Both the position numbers and the translations under genes were made by a program. A stretch of DNA of 64,000 nt from Valencia hispanica. Lineage: Eukaryota > Chordata > Actinopteri > Cyprinodontiformes > Valenciidae. This document shows positions 25,916-36,960 of this stretch, in pieces. Every line of letters begins with the position of its first letter. Position 1 is the first letter of the stretch. The notes beneath the pieces were generated by a model. It ran no database searches, had not been told where the DNA came from, and saw nothing but the letters and a program-made list of their open reading frames with translations. Location: contig OY747702.1 of assembly GCA_963556495.2 (NCBI GenBank), forward strand, positions 41,077,680 to 41,141,679, in the 5' to 3' direction.

Positions 25916-26568
25916 TGAAAGTTGTTGATGGTATATAGAAGAAAAACTAACATTTTAAAGACATACACATTAGAAATAATAATAATCAATTTAACATAAC
26001 TTCAAAATTTTCTAAGAAAGAATAACTAGCAGATTTTTACATACCAGAATACTTATTTGCCAGCTGAACCCTGTGCGTTAAATACTTTGTGTTTTGTTTA
26101 ATAACCCAGTTATTATACTTCGTTTATTGCGCTTCACTCAAAAATACACACTCTTTAATTTAGGGGCATTGAATGATTTCTTTTAAATACTGGTAGAATA
26201 AATTATTCCTTTACCATTTATTGATAAATAGGTCTCACTCCACGTATATTTAAGTGTGTTCACTTGAGCACAGTGATACATTCCTTCATCTTGTTGAAGT
26301 GTTGGGGATATTGTAAGATTGCTGCTATTCTCAGTAGAAGTTAAAATCAATCTTGAAGCAGAGAACTCTGGTTCATACTTAAGGGTTATGCTTCTCTGCT
26401 GCATTGAGATTAAATTAGTATCTCCAGCAGTCTGCTTGTACCAGAAAAGCCATGTATTGCTCTGATATTTCGTACTAAAAGCACATGTCAAAGTCACAAA
26501 TCGACCCAGTTCAACTGTGACTACTGGAACCAAAGTATATACAATGGGGAAAAAACAGCAAGTGAAAA

Positions 26569-27839
26569 CAGGGTATTTGCAGGAAACCGGAAGTTAATTT
26601 TAATACCTTTTTAAGACTTTTTAAAGACCTTCCAAAAAAAACTTTAAGACCTCCTCACCACTTTGAGCTGTAATCAAAGCATCTTTAACTTGCTCAACTG
26701 TTGTGATCTGCAGATAAAGCAACACTATGTAAGTTTTGCTCTCGGGGTCCCCCTACAGTTGGGGAAAAGGTATTGTTTTCTACTACTGTCGTAAAATCTG
26801 TTATGGTTACACCAGGGGATTCACGTGCATTGACAAGCGATACCCTCTAACATTGCAGATTTTCACGTCTTGGTCAGCCTTCGTTCCGTGTCAAATGTCT
26901 TTATCCCAGGTACATTTTCTATATTTCAGCTGTCATATGTACAGCGGCGTAGAGCTGTCAGCCATATAATAAAGACACTCATAATAGTTGTAAAAACATG
27001 ATAGTTTCACGTTGTTTTCAGGTTTTTACCATAAACTATCATGTTATAACTTGATACGGTCTAATTTCTTTTTTATATGGCTGATAGCTCTATGCCAGCG
27101 TACATATGAATACAATTTTATGTTTTTTTCTTCAAATGCCAAAAGATTGTGTAGCTCACGTTTACAAGCCAGCGTCATTATAGCAACCTATTGGCTACTG
27201 TTTTACATAATGGATAAGCTAATTCGATTCAGGTTATTGTGGTAGGTAGCCTAATAGCCATAATCGTCAATATTATAATATCAAGCTAACATAGATGAAT
27301 ATGTAAAGTTGAAAAATGGATTTGCATTATAGCCTGAGGCAAGATAGGTCACAGCAAGTAACATTCTCAAGAAACCAGCTACTAACAATATATGCTACTC
27401 AAAACAAATGCCTTCGTTTGAGTTGAGCGAGTCGTGATTCGCTGCTGTGTTAAGACACCAGATAACCTCCGCGCGCAGCGTCGGTGTGCCGCCCATAGCC
27501 ACCTTAATGTTGGCAGAGAACGAGGCAGGGGTCGCTGTCGTAGCTGTGCTAACGAATTCAGCTGTCGTACTTAGACGTAGCCTCACTGATTTTATTTTTT
27601 TTTACTCAGAGACAATCTGCACTCTAGGATATCTTTGTTTTACCCATCATGAGGAAAAAAATAAATGAGTTCATGGACACTTTTGTATGTCAAACAATTT
27701 AGACAGAGCTTGAATACCCACAAAATTTAAGACTTTATAAAATTGCGATTAAGACTTTTTAATACTTTTTAAGGGCCTTATTTTTCCCACAACTGATTTA
27801 TCAACTTTTGATACTTTTTAAGACCCCGTGGACACCCTG
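26569..27839. mobile_element. hAT-like non-coding transposon in intron 1 of unit B
   Basis: Begins CAGGGTAT and ends ACACCCTG, so the outermost bases are inverted repeats. Both subterminal regions are built from inverted copies of 'aagactttttaa/atactttttaagg' (26605-26625; 27752-27825), a pattern of teleost hAT-type elements. No transposase frame is recognisable. Both flanks carry GAAAA, perhaps part of a decayed 8-bp duplication. It separates the V exon from its leader and lies 30 bp from the lost V acceptor. Confidence 0.6.
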
Positions 27840-28061
27840 GAAAACATAAAGAGCAACATTAAAAAGAACAATATTGTCTTGAAATGAGCCCAGGCCCATT
27901 TTTCAGATGCTGAAATAGGACAAATCTTGTGTCTCAAACCATGTAAATAATACTTACATCCTTGATGAAGAAGTAACAATGTGAGCCACAATAGAGTCAT
28001 GATGACACTGTCCTTATTCAGACAGAAGACCCTTCAGTAAAAACAGAGAGGTGTGGTGATT

Positions 28062-28116
28062 CTGACTGTCAAATGTATTTGATTGGTTATTGCAGAGTAC
28101 AAAGAGCATTTCCTGT
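28062..28116 (-). promoter_or_regulatory. Conserved NITR promoter module, unit B
   Basis: Same order as in unit A on the minus strand: CAGGAAATG, then AACCAATCAAATACATTTG and GACAGTCAGAAT, ending about 60 bp 5' of the leader ATG. One change in the middle (ATACAT for ATGCAT). The promoter looks preserved although the gene is broken. Confidence 0.55.
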
Positions 28117-28716
28117 TACAACGAGCTTCTGTTCTTTTTACCTACCATTATTTGGTCACCTATATAACCAGTGAATTGTTTCTCCCTGAACTGTTGCTTG
28201 TTATTTGTTCAAGAGCAAATATACCAACTAGGGGTAGGAAATAAATCTTAAAGTATTTATTGTCACTTCCTAAAAGGGGAGTACCCAGGCTGCTAATAGC
28301 TCGACTAAGATGTGTTGGAGTTTCAGTTTTCTAAATGCATTATCTGGGTGCGTTAGCCCCTTGGATGCACAACCTACCAATACCTACACTCTTCCACGAG
28401 TGGAGTCAAAAATGACCCCAATCAAAATCAATCCGTTTATGCAATAAACTGGGTTGTTATTCTTTAAAGTCTTTAAAACAAAGAGTAGTAATATTTTCAT
28501 ATTCCTTTGGGACTTTGTCCCGAAGAGTCCCGATTTTTAACCAATGTAATGGCTTACAGCGCACAGAACTAATTATCTTTGCAAGTCAATCACAAAGCTA
28601 TCATAGTGATGGTAATAAACCAATGAAAAACCACTGTCTCAGAAAAGTGCCGGGAAACGAAAATGCTACGTTTTGTGCATCATATAAGTGTGAATTCTCC
28701 TTTGCTCACGGTGGGA
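28117..28716. other. Upstream flank of unit B
   Basis: No gene. This stretch matches 39297-40370 next to the orphan leader exon, including gtacccaggctgctaatagc and ctgggtgcgttag, apart from a roughly 680-bp insertion in the latter. It is therefore part of a local duplication. Confidence 0.55.

Positions 28717-28811
<95 letters not shown>
28717..28811. repeat. (TA)n microsatellite
   Basis: A nearly pure TA tract of about 45 units; it creates spurious IYIYIY frames on both strands. Confidence 0.95.
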
Positions 28812-28814
<3 letters not shown>

Positions 28815-29360
28815 GTACTATTCACAAAAGGGCTACTTTTGATATTGCCAAAACAAATGTATTTTAAAAATACAGTATTGTTCCGATAAAAATGTTGCAC
28901 TAAAAAGATTTCAAAAGCATGTCCTTACTTAGAATATAGATGTTCAAGTATTACTACTTTTGCACTTTCTACAATAAAAGTGGTTATAAGTCACCAGCGA
29001 GGATATGTCAACCTTTAATTTATGTCAAATTTAGGTGTCCCCGTTTTTAGTTTTGAAAATCTGGTCACCCTTAAAAGGCCTCATGTCAGAAACATGTTTT
29101 ATGAGAAATACCTGGAATATGAATACATTACATTTTCATTTTAAAGATTTTGAAGGATAACAACTTTTGGGGTCATATTTGCCCCCACGTTTGCATCTAA
29201 GGGTTAAGAGAAAGCCAGTTTGGTTGGACTCCAGCCGGACTAAGGTGTATACATGTATTTCAAAAGTCCGAATTCAGTTGGAGATTGGTAAGACAATAAT
29301 TTAGTTTTCTCCTACTACATGTAAACACATTGAATGTGTTCTTACAAAAAGTTGTCATGA
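28812..29360. other. Spacer, nothing recognised
   Basis: AT-rich sequence without open frames, repeats or motifs that I can name, between the TA tract and an orphan promoter module. Confidence 0.4.
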
Positions 29361-29363
29361 TCC

Positions 29364-29422
29364 AACCTGTCAAATGCATCTGATTGGTTATTTTAGAGTA
29401 TGCAACAAAAGGCCATTTCCTG
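29364..29422 (-). promoter_or_regulatory. Orphan NITR promoter module without leader exon
   Basis: On the minus strand: CAGGAAATGGCC, then AACCAATCAGATGCATTTG and GACAGGTTGGATC. It is as well preserved as the promoters of units A and C, but the next 200 bp downstream contain no leader exon. It may be the remnant of a deleted receptor gene. Confidence 0.5.
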
Positions 29423-29489
29423 CCACACACTTCTGTTTGAGAGAAATATATTCCCTCAACAATAAAGCAATTCTTTTATTATGGCTTCA

Positions 29490-30345
29490 AAAACTGTTAG
29501 TATTTTCTTTTATCAAAACATTGAAATACAGATCAGAGACATGCTGCTAAATATATAAGGTCCAAAGAATAACTTCTTTTACAGATTATGCATTCATCCA
29601 GTAGCTTTTCTTATAGCGCTACCAGTGTGCCAAAGGTTATCAACATTTACTACATACATACTGTCCAGTTTTTAAATGATGTTAAAAGTGTGGTGTGTTT
29701 TTGTTTTCATTTCAACATGCAGTTTAGAGCCTTTTTAGAGGCAATAAACATGTGCTTTGGACTACCCTGTAGAATCATCTCAAGATATTTTAACAGTGTA
29801 CCTCTTACTTTGAAATCAATAATGTATCTTTCTCTCAGTCTGCCAAAAGCTTTTTAGGTCTGGTATTGATCTTTTATTATCTTTCTTTTCAGGCCAACAG
29901 TCCATATGTTATAATCATCCATCCATCCATTATCCATGCCGTCTATCTTATGCAGAGTTGCAGGGGGGCTGGGGCTCAAGCACTCATCAGGCAAGAAGCG
30001 GGGAACACCCTGGACACACCCTGGACAGGTCACCAGTCCATCGCAGGGCAACACAGAGGAACATGCACAGGGAAACTTCATGTAGAAAGACGCCAGGCTG
30101 GAATTCAAACCCAGGACCTTCTTGCAACAAGGAAGCAGTGCTTCCAACTACGCCACTGTGCAGCCCCGATTTTATAATATATTTAACTGAAATTCACAGC
30201 AGCAACTATGTATGAACAGATTTTTTGTTAAAATGTATATTACTCAATTTACTAAGTGAAACATATGTAGATCAACTTCACACAGACTGATGCTTTCGAG
30301 CTTTTATTTCTGTTGATTATGAGGATTTTTCTTTTACAGTGTATT
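29490..30345. repeat. Left part of C-side segmental duplication, with fish SINE-like repeat
   Basis: Matches 44207-45135 on the D side almost base for base. It includes a repeat at 29915-30175 with (CATC)n, 'ccctggacaggtcaccagtccatcgcagggcaac' and 'attcaaacccaggacc', a dispersed fish element of LINE-tail or SINE type. About 120 bp present in the D copy of this repeat (44770-44880) are missing here. Confidence 0.7.
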
Positions 30346-30349
30346 ACAT

Positions 30350-30960
30350 TGGAACAAAAAAAATTCTATCATGGGAGAAGAAGTGGAGTTGGTCGAGGAG
30401 TATAAATACCTCAGAGTTCACCTTGACAACAGATTGGACTGGAGGCGCAACAGTGAAACCGTCTACAAGAAGGGACAGAGCAGACTGTACTTCTTGAGGA
30501 AGCTTAGGTCGTTCAAGGTTTGCAGCAAGATGCTGCAAATCTTCTACAAGTTTGTTGTGGAGAGTGTAATCTCTTCAGCAATCATCTGTTGGGGTAGCAG
30601 CATCAGAGCCAGGGATATGAAAAGGCTAAACAACCTGATAAAGAAGGCTGGTTCTGTTCTGGGGACAACTGTGGAACCTCTGGAGATGATGATGCAAAGA
30701 AGGATTCTTCATAAAATCAAAAAGATTATGGACAACCCTGAGCATCCTCTTCATGAGACAGTCATTCAATAACAGAGCGTCTTCAGTCGGAGGCTTCTTC
30801 AGTTTAGCTGAAATACAGACCGCTACAGGAAATCCTTCCTGCCCACAGCCATCATCAACATCTACAACAACTTCTTAAAGAATTAATTATATAAGCTATA
30901 CCAACACTTAATTTCCCTCTAGGATCAATAAAGTATTTTTGAATGGAATTGAATTGAAAA
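30350..30960 (+). mobile_element. LINE C-terminal fragment
   Basis: The frame 30371-30772 encodes VEEYKYLRVHLDNRLDW, KKGQSRLYFLRKLRSFKV, WGSSIRARDMKRLNNL and RRILHKIKKIMDNPEHPLH, the post-RT C-terminus of a teleost LINE. It ends in a stop, then continues as a degenerate 'QRS.FS.RLL' part. A tail ctaggatcaataaagtattt closes it at about 30957. It is absent from the D-side copy, so it inserted after, or was replaced after, the duplication. Confidence 0.7.
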
Positions 30961-32163
30961 TGCAGCCCTAATATCTGACTAGATAACGTCAGAAATAAGT
31001 CCACCATCTAAGGCTATGAGAATATCATTACTATTTTTTATAGATCATTTCAATCTATGATATCTAAAATGTTTCATTAATAGGGGACTTCTGAAAGCAA
31101 TTGGTTGCACTGCTTTTATTTAGTCTATCAGAGTAAATAGGGCTGGAACAAAATCCACCCCACATTTTGTAGCTTTTCCTTTGTCAAAGAAATGTAACAA
31201 AACCATGAATTATATGTCTTCCACTTCACAATAATGTGCTACTTTTGTTTAGACCTGTGATATAAAATCCCAATAAATGTTTGTAGTTGTTTGGAGGCTT
31301 GATTTAGGGATTGCCTGCAGTTGGAAAATAGAGATTACATTCTATTTTGTTACTTAATTATTAAACCAACACAATAGTAGGGTGTAAAGTATTATAAGAT
31401 GTGTGGTAGAATGTATTCTATCCTAAACCTTGATCATTAGTATTAATTTGCCAAACGAGATTTTTTAGTGCTCAAGCCAAAACCACCCAATAACAGTAAA
31501 TGCATTGTGTTCAGTTCATACGGTGGAACCATCAGTACATTTACTGAGTCTTATAAGTTAAAAGTTAAGAGTTTTGAACCTTTGATCAGAGATCTGATCT
31601 GTAAAATGGTCAAACTTTGGGCTGCATATGTACTTTCTATGCCTTTTTTGGTCCATAGAACCTACTCAGTGCAGCTCACCTCGGCTCAACTCTAAATAAT
31701 TCGGGTGGTTTTCCATTACATTTGAGTTACAGTTCTAGTGGGTGAGGTCGTCATACGGTGGTAGGCCCCAGAGTTTTGAAAAGTACTGTAGCACAATGTG
31801 GTCTGTATGTCACACAAACCCAATTCAACAATGGAATTAAATTAAAGTCTGCTCAGTCTGTGGGTTTTTGTCTGATTAACATTAGACGTCTTCGTCAAAA
31901 CAAACACATTAAACACTGTTTTGTTGAAGAGAAACATAAAAAAGAGCTTTATTTCTGAGACAAAATATATTTTTTAAATGAACCTCCTTGAGTAAATTTT
32001 ACAAAGACATAACCTGAAGCTGTTTCTTTAAACTGATATAATCCCTGTGGAAATATCTGCTGAAATTGTTTTCGCATACTGTCTCACATCACAAACTCAA
32101 AACATTGAAGTATTTTGGGTGACTAAATTATTCCCAATGTCAGTGTTCTACATAAACCGAGAG
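30961..32163. other. 3' flank of unit C, duplicated at 46507-47711
   Basis: Non-coding, about 98% identical by eye to the D-side flank. Short plus-strand frames occur in both copies (for example 31468-31695 and 47016-47243) but have no recognisable domain, and their similarity follows from the duplication. No other feature. Confidence 0.5.
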
Positions 32164-34018
32164 TCAATCATATTGACACCTGTCCTTGTGAATAACTTGT
32201 GAATAAACACTTTCTTGAGTCTTCAGTTCTCTTTTCTTCTTTCCTCTTTTTTCTTTTCCTCCAGAGAAATGTAATGCAGCATAATTCATATCCTGTCCAT
32301 TTTCAGTCTGTGGAGGAAAAATGTTATACATTTTTTTTAATTAATTTTGCTACAACCAGTTGTTTTGTTTATTATTACACTCAAACAACTGCAAAGACAG
32401 TTCAGTATTATTACTCACCTCATCTCTTTGTTGGCTAAAGTCCTTGTGTCTTTCTTGAGAAGAGGAACGTTCTGTGTAGAAAGAACATAGAAATAATATA
32501 TATGGTCGCTTTAAAAAGTTTAGCTTCAATTACACTTACCTTTAAATGGGGTACAGGCTGATCGTTGAGCTCGGTAAAAAATAAAAATAATGTTCAAGGT
32601 CACAGAAATGGCCAAGCAGATTAATATTGTCACCAACACATTCTTAGTACTCAGTATTTTATCTAAAAAAAAAAGAAAAGTAAGCAAATCATTACTTCAT
32701 ACAAGCACAATTTTTCTATGATGACATAAATGGCATAATATACACAATACCTTGATTACTCTTTACAGGGTTTTTTCTGTTTCCAAATAATATCTCTCCA
32801 CATGTGGCCACAGCACAGTAATAAGTGCGAGCTTCAGAGGAGCTGAAATTCGTAGAGAATTTATAAAGACATTTGTTCTGGTTGTTTGGTGTCTTTTCAC
32901 AATTTTCAGGTCTTTTTCCCTCAGTGTAGATCATATCTGGATGCGATTCGTCTGATCTGGCTCTAAACCAGAACACACTGGGTTCTCCTGAGCAGGTTGT
33001 GTTCTCAGAGTCAGACAGGACTGAACATTGCAGAGTCTCTGAGTCTGTTGGACGGGCGAGATCAGAAATTGTTGGCTCCTGAACAACGGTATACTTTGAT
33101 GTCCCTTGAGAGTTTCCTATAAAAAGAAAGAAAATCAAACCAACTTTAAACAATAGGTCTACCATTTTGATTTAAGCTGAAAGCTGTCTTGAAGATGCAA
33201 AATATTTTTTGAGTCTAGCAAAAACTAAGGAAAGTTTTAATTAAATCTGTCCATTTTTAAGTTGGAGTTAACATTTTTAACATATATGTAGGCCTAAATC
33301 TGTATTTACAATTAAGCCCAAATTGATCATACCCTTTGTAGTTTTAGATTTCAAATATGTTTTGTTCATCAGAGGTATAAAAAAAAGAGACATCTAGACA
33401 ATGAAACTGATATAAGTTCAAGTGTTTTTATTTATGTTTTACTAAAAAAGTGGCCTGTTGAAAGTTATTTATGCCCTTCTAAATAATTATTGACTAAGTT
33501 TTGTGTATGAAGAAATACCAAAGATATTTACCTCTTAGTGACAAATAAGTCCCAGTCCAAGTAGATTCAGTCCAGTCCATAAAGGCACAATGATACATTC
33601 CCTCATCTTGTTCAACTGCTGACAAAATGATCAAGTTGCTTATGCTGCCATTATATGTTATTTGGAATCTTGAGGGTGAAAATCCCGGTCCGTAGGTGGG
33701 CATTGTACTTCGACGCAGCATTGCAATCAATTTCAGATTATCTCCTGTACTTTGCTTGTACCAGTGAACCCATGTCACAACCTGAAACCTCTCAGTCAAC
33801 ACACATTTTAAAGTCACAAGTCCCCCAATCTGGACTGTGACCACAGGAACTAACGTATCTGCTGTAGATAAAAAGCAACATGTTAAACAATAAAGATCAT
33901 ATAAAACTAGGTTACAGATCAGACATAAAAGAAAAATCTTCGGAAATACAACTTTCTATTTTTAAATCTACTTACATCCTTGATGAAGAAGAAACAGTAC
34001 AACTAATAGGAGAGTCAT
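32164..34018 (-). CDS. NITR-like inhibitory receptor, unit C, six intact exons
   Basis: Predicted exons: leader 34018-33976, V domain 33861-33532, domain 2 33116-32751, transmembrane 32662-32540, linker 32471-32419, tail 32307-32164; 1059 nt, 352 residues. Leader MTLLLVVLFLLHQG. V domain: LKC, HWYKQ, YHC and J-like TWTGTYLSL. Domain 2: LQC, TTC, WFRAR, YYC, ATC and FGNRKNP. The membrane segment (VLVTILICLAISVTLNIIFI) has an Asn but no Lys or Arg. The tail has MNYAALHF and ITIM SVYSQV. The V acceptor is CAGCAG, allowing two in-frame splice choices. This is the most complete and compact unit of the cluster. It probably signals as an inhibitory leukocyte receptor; ligand and cell type are not inferable. 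Confidence 0.82.
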
Positions 34019-34078
34019 GTTGAGACTGTCTTCATAATGACACTTAATGCTTAAGAAACTTTGGGAGGTGTGGTCATC

Positions 34079-34112
34079 CTGACTGTCAAATGCATCTGAT
34101 TGGTTACTTAAG
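34079..34112 (-). promoter_or_regulatory. Conserved NITR promoter module, unit C
   Basis: TAACCAATCAGATGCATTTG followed by GACAGTCAGGAT on the minus strand, with the CCAAT box about 85 bp 5' of the leader ATG. The ETS-like part further 5' is not preserved as in A and B (a GT-rich segment is present instead). Confidence 0.55.
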
Positions 34113-34539
34113 AAAATATAATCAAAGTGGCTTGCTGCCACAAGGAGACCTATTTCAGTGTGCAAAAAAATTCTATGACTAGCCAAGATTAAAAAGCACA
34201 TATTTCTAAAGTAAAGGGAAGATAAAGATGGTTTTTTAAAATTTTTACAAGAAAATAAATCTGTTTGGTTAGCATTTGAATTCAGTCCTCCTGAGTTAAC
34301 ACTTAACAGGACCATCTCTCATAGCAATCCCAGCTCCACGTTTTATGACGATATCTCTACTTCTCAAATCTAGAGACGGAAATGTAGGTTACTTTTATTT
34401 GGAAAGACAGTAGCTCAAGTTCAGTCAGATAGGATGGAAAGTATCGGTGTATATAAATATTAAAGTCTAGACACCGATTCTCAACTGGGTTTCATTCTGA
34501 TCCTGTGAAGCAATCTAAACCATTTCATTGCACACTATA

Positions 34540-34730
34540 TTGCCATAAAGTGATTTTTTTTCAGCCTTTGCACACATATAACTTGAATGACCTCTCATTC
34601 TTAATCCAAAGTGTTTAATATTATGATTTTCTATCCTTTTCAGCAATAACAGCTTGAACTCTTCTGGAAAGCTCCTGCACTTTGTAAGGAGCGTGTTTTC
34701 AGCAATTTTGGATAATATTTACAGGAAATA
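34540..34730. mobile_element. DNA-transposon (Tc1-type) end fragment
   Basis: Contains attgccataaagtg, 'gaatgacctctcattcttaat' and 'aacagcttgaactcttctgg', which I recognise as the degenerate end of a common fish Tc1/mariner-type element. No transposase remains. Confidence 0.4.
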
Positions 34731-35400
34731 AGTCAGATACTGATGTTGGGTGAGACAGTATATCTGTGCTTTAATTTTGTAAGCAAGCACCACGCTTACA
34801 AAGATTTGAATTGTGATGTTTATTGAAGGAAGGGGTTGAAGCGATAAAGTGTCTAGAAGATTCAGCGTGGGGGTGCAGTCTTCTGGAATTCATCTTTTCC
34901 CGAGACTGCTCAGGACCCTCCCAGACGGAACCTGAAAGAGAGAGATGATAGGGGAGGCTAGGACTGTGAGTGAACCAGGGTGAGAGAGGGGAGGATGAGG
35001 GGATGAAGGGATGTGAGGATGAAGGGATGGAGGGAGGGGATGAATGGATGCATGGATGTAGGGATGAGGGAGGGGATATTGGGAGGAGGGAGGGGATGAA
35101 ACCAAAGACAGCATCGGGAAGGGAGGGGTGCAAAAACGATCGAGACAGACGAGGTGTGCTAAGCGGGTTAAGTTTATATGGACTGCCGAGTAATTAGATA
35201 TGCGATCCAGGCGCAGTGCCTTGTGCACAGTCATGTTGGAACAGGAACGAGTTATTATGTTCTCATATTGTTGGGAGCCAATGGGTGAAGGTTCCTGAGC
35301 TAAGAAACTAAGCCACATTCCTGAAATACAGCACCATGCTTTAGAATACACCAATCCAAGGGGGCTTGCTGCTACAATGAGGATCATTTAAAACATTTTA
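34731..35400. other. Spacer with purine-rich minisatellite
   Basis: At 34967-35105 the sequence is an irregular tandem array of GGGATGA/GGGAGGGGATGA units. Long open frames across it are low-complexity by-products. This interval has no counterpart on the D side, where unrelated sequence lies instead. Confidence 0.55.
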
Positions 35401-36002
35401 ATCTAGCCCCATTGTAAATCTGACACTTGACACTAGAAGATTATTATTATAAAATAAAAAATAACATACTGAGTTATAACACGTTTTCAACTGTTGTGTC
35501 TTAACACAATGGAAACCCAATTACTGTGATAAAAATAGGTGCTGAGCTTTCACATTTTGTGATCCTTACGAGTGCAATTGTGGTTAAACAACCAAACCAT
35601 TTAAAAGACAGACGCACAAATCGAACATAACTGGGTGACTCAAAAAAAAAGACTTCAGTATAGCTTCCTGAGAGGGACCTACATAAGTTTTCTAGAAGTA
35701 TTCATGCATGCCTAGGTGCTGAATATTATACAGTTGTCGAAGGGACTAGAACCCCTTCTGACTGTTTTTGTTGAAGGGAGATGGAATTTTATTTGAATTG
35801 CACCATTCATACAGAAGATCCAAAGTGCTCTATTTGAAATTAAAGGCAAAACATTAAAACAACAATAATTTATGTCTTGCCCCAAAAAAGAGCTTAATAT
35901 CTCAAACTCTTTAAAGTAAACAAATGTAAATGCAATTTTTAGACTGTCAAAAAGTTTTTTAAAAATGTGAAAAATCACTGCCCTTTTCATTCTCATGCTT
36001 TA
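35401..36002. other. Right part of C-side segmental duplication (block 1)
   Basis: Matches 51650-52195 on the D side at moderate identity (gcatgcctaggtgctgaata, 'cagttgt..aaaggggctag'). It includes an L2-type tail at about 35780-35850 (gattttatttgaattgcacc-like). No gene. Confidence 0.55.
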
Positions 36003-36742
36003 GGCTGCGTTCACACTGCAGGGCTTATTTTTTTTGCCAGGCCGTTCACATTTCCAACTAAATGCGACCTTTTGTGATCTCCTGTGTGAACGTGAAATGA
36101 CCCAGAACTGACCCGCATGTGCAGAAGAGTACTCAACGGTCAACAACATCACTTGTTGTTTGCGGAAGAAGTTACACATGGATGTCGACAGTGGAGCTCG
36201 TTTAGCCTTATTAAAGTTATTTTCACAACGGAGCCAGCACAATTTCAATCTTCTCATTTTAAGGAGAAAAATAAAAAGGAGGAGAGCAAGGTTTTTGGCC
36301 ATGGTGTTTTGTGGAGCAGTGGTAGCAACGTCGGTACAGAGAAGCGTGTGGGTTCGGAGTCGCAGCCAGGAGTGGTGGGAGACTGATGTGAGTGGCTTCA
36401 CTAATGCAGAATTCATCAGTAACTTCCGAATGTCCAGATCTACTTTTGATTATGTTTGTGAGCGCCTTCGATTTACTCTGTCACGGGAAGAGACATGTCT
36501 GCAGCAGCCCATAACAGTGCAGAAACGCGTGTCAATGACGTGCGGGTCGGATACAGACTGAAGTCGCATTTCAAAAGATCGGATACGTATCGGATTTTGG
36601 ACCACATACCCAAGTGGTCTGGGTCGGATTTTAAAAGATCGGATCTGTGTCATTCAGACTGTCATGAAAAGATCAGAAACAGGTCGCACAGGGGCAAAAA
36701 AAATCGGAATTGGGTGTTTCAGCCTGTGGTGTGAACGTAGCC
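36003..36742 (+). mobile_element. PIF/Harbinger element, deleted transposase
   Basis: The ends are inverted (GGCTGCGTTCACAC and, inverted, GGCTACGTTCACAC), flanked by a TTA target duplication, the class signature. The frame 36160-36561 encodes the N-terminal part of a Harbinger transposase: SVWVRSRSQEWWETDV, FRMSRSTFDYVCERLR and PITVQKRVSM are recognisable. The catalytic DDE part is missing, and the right half is a repetitive 'aagatcggat' region. It is thus a non-autonomous deletion derivative. The D-side duplicate has an empty site near 52193. Confidence 0.8.
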
Positions 36743-36960
36743 TTAGTCACTCATTAAACAATCATGTTTTCATTTCTGATTTAAAGGGGCCAACAGTTTC
36801 TGTACATCTCAGGGTTTCAGGGTGTTTCTTCAAGGGATGAGAAGCAACTAAATACTGCCTCACCTTGTTTAGTTCTGGTTCTGGGATCACTGAGTAAACA
36901 GGTCTCTGATGACCTGAGAGGTCTACATGATTCATACCCGACAACCAACTCAGAAATATA

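Larger units (their letters stand above)
22722..28000 (-). pseudogene. NITR-like receptor, unit B, multiply disrupted copy of A
   Basis: Predicted exons: leader 28000-27958, V 26538-26215, domain 2 23660-23332, transmembrane 23227-23108, linker 22988-22939, tail 22850-22722. All align with unit A. Four lesions are visible. (1) The V acceptor reads TGTAT where A has TGTAG, so AG is lost at about 26540-26539. (2) An hAT-like insertion (26569-27839) starts about 30 bp 5' of that acceptor. (3) A T-run near 23436-23445 is 2 bp longer than in A, shifting domain 2 out of frame before YYC. (4) CGA in A is TGA here, just after the membrane segment. The V exon frame (LTC, WYKQ, YHC, WSETYLS) and the tail with LNYAAL and SVYLQV remain open. 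A functional full-length product is unlikely. Confidence 0.8.

Noticed and set aside
28717..28811. IYIYIY-repeat protein frames on both strands
   Set aside because: Pure translation of a (TA)n microsatellite; the same applies at 50728-50805.
31468..31958. Two plus-strand frames conserved at 47016-47506
   Set aside because: The similarity follows from the recent C/D segmental duplication and also covers non-coding flanks, so it is not evidence of coding constraint.
34770..35387. Long serine/proline-rich overlapping frames on the minus strand
   Set aside because: They arise from a purine-rich GGGATGA minisatellite read in several frames; no domain, no splice context.
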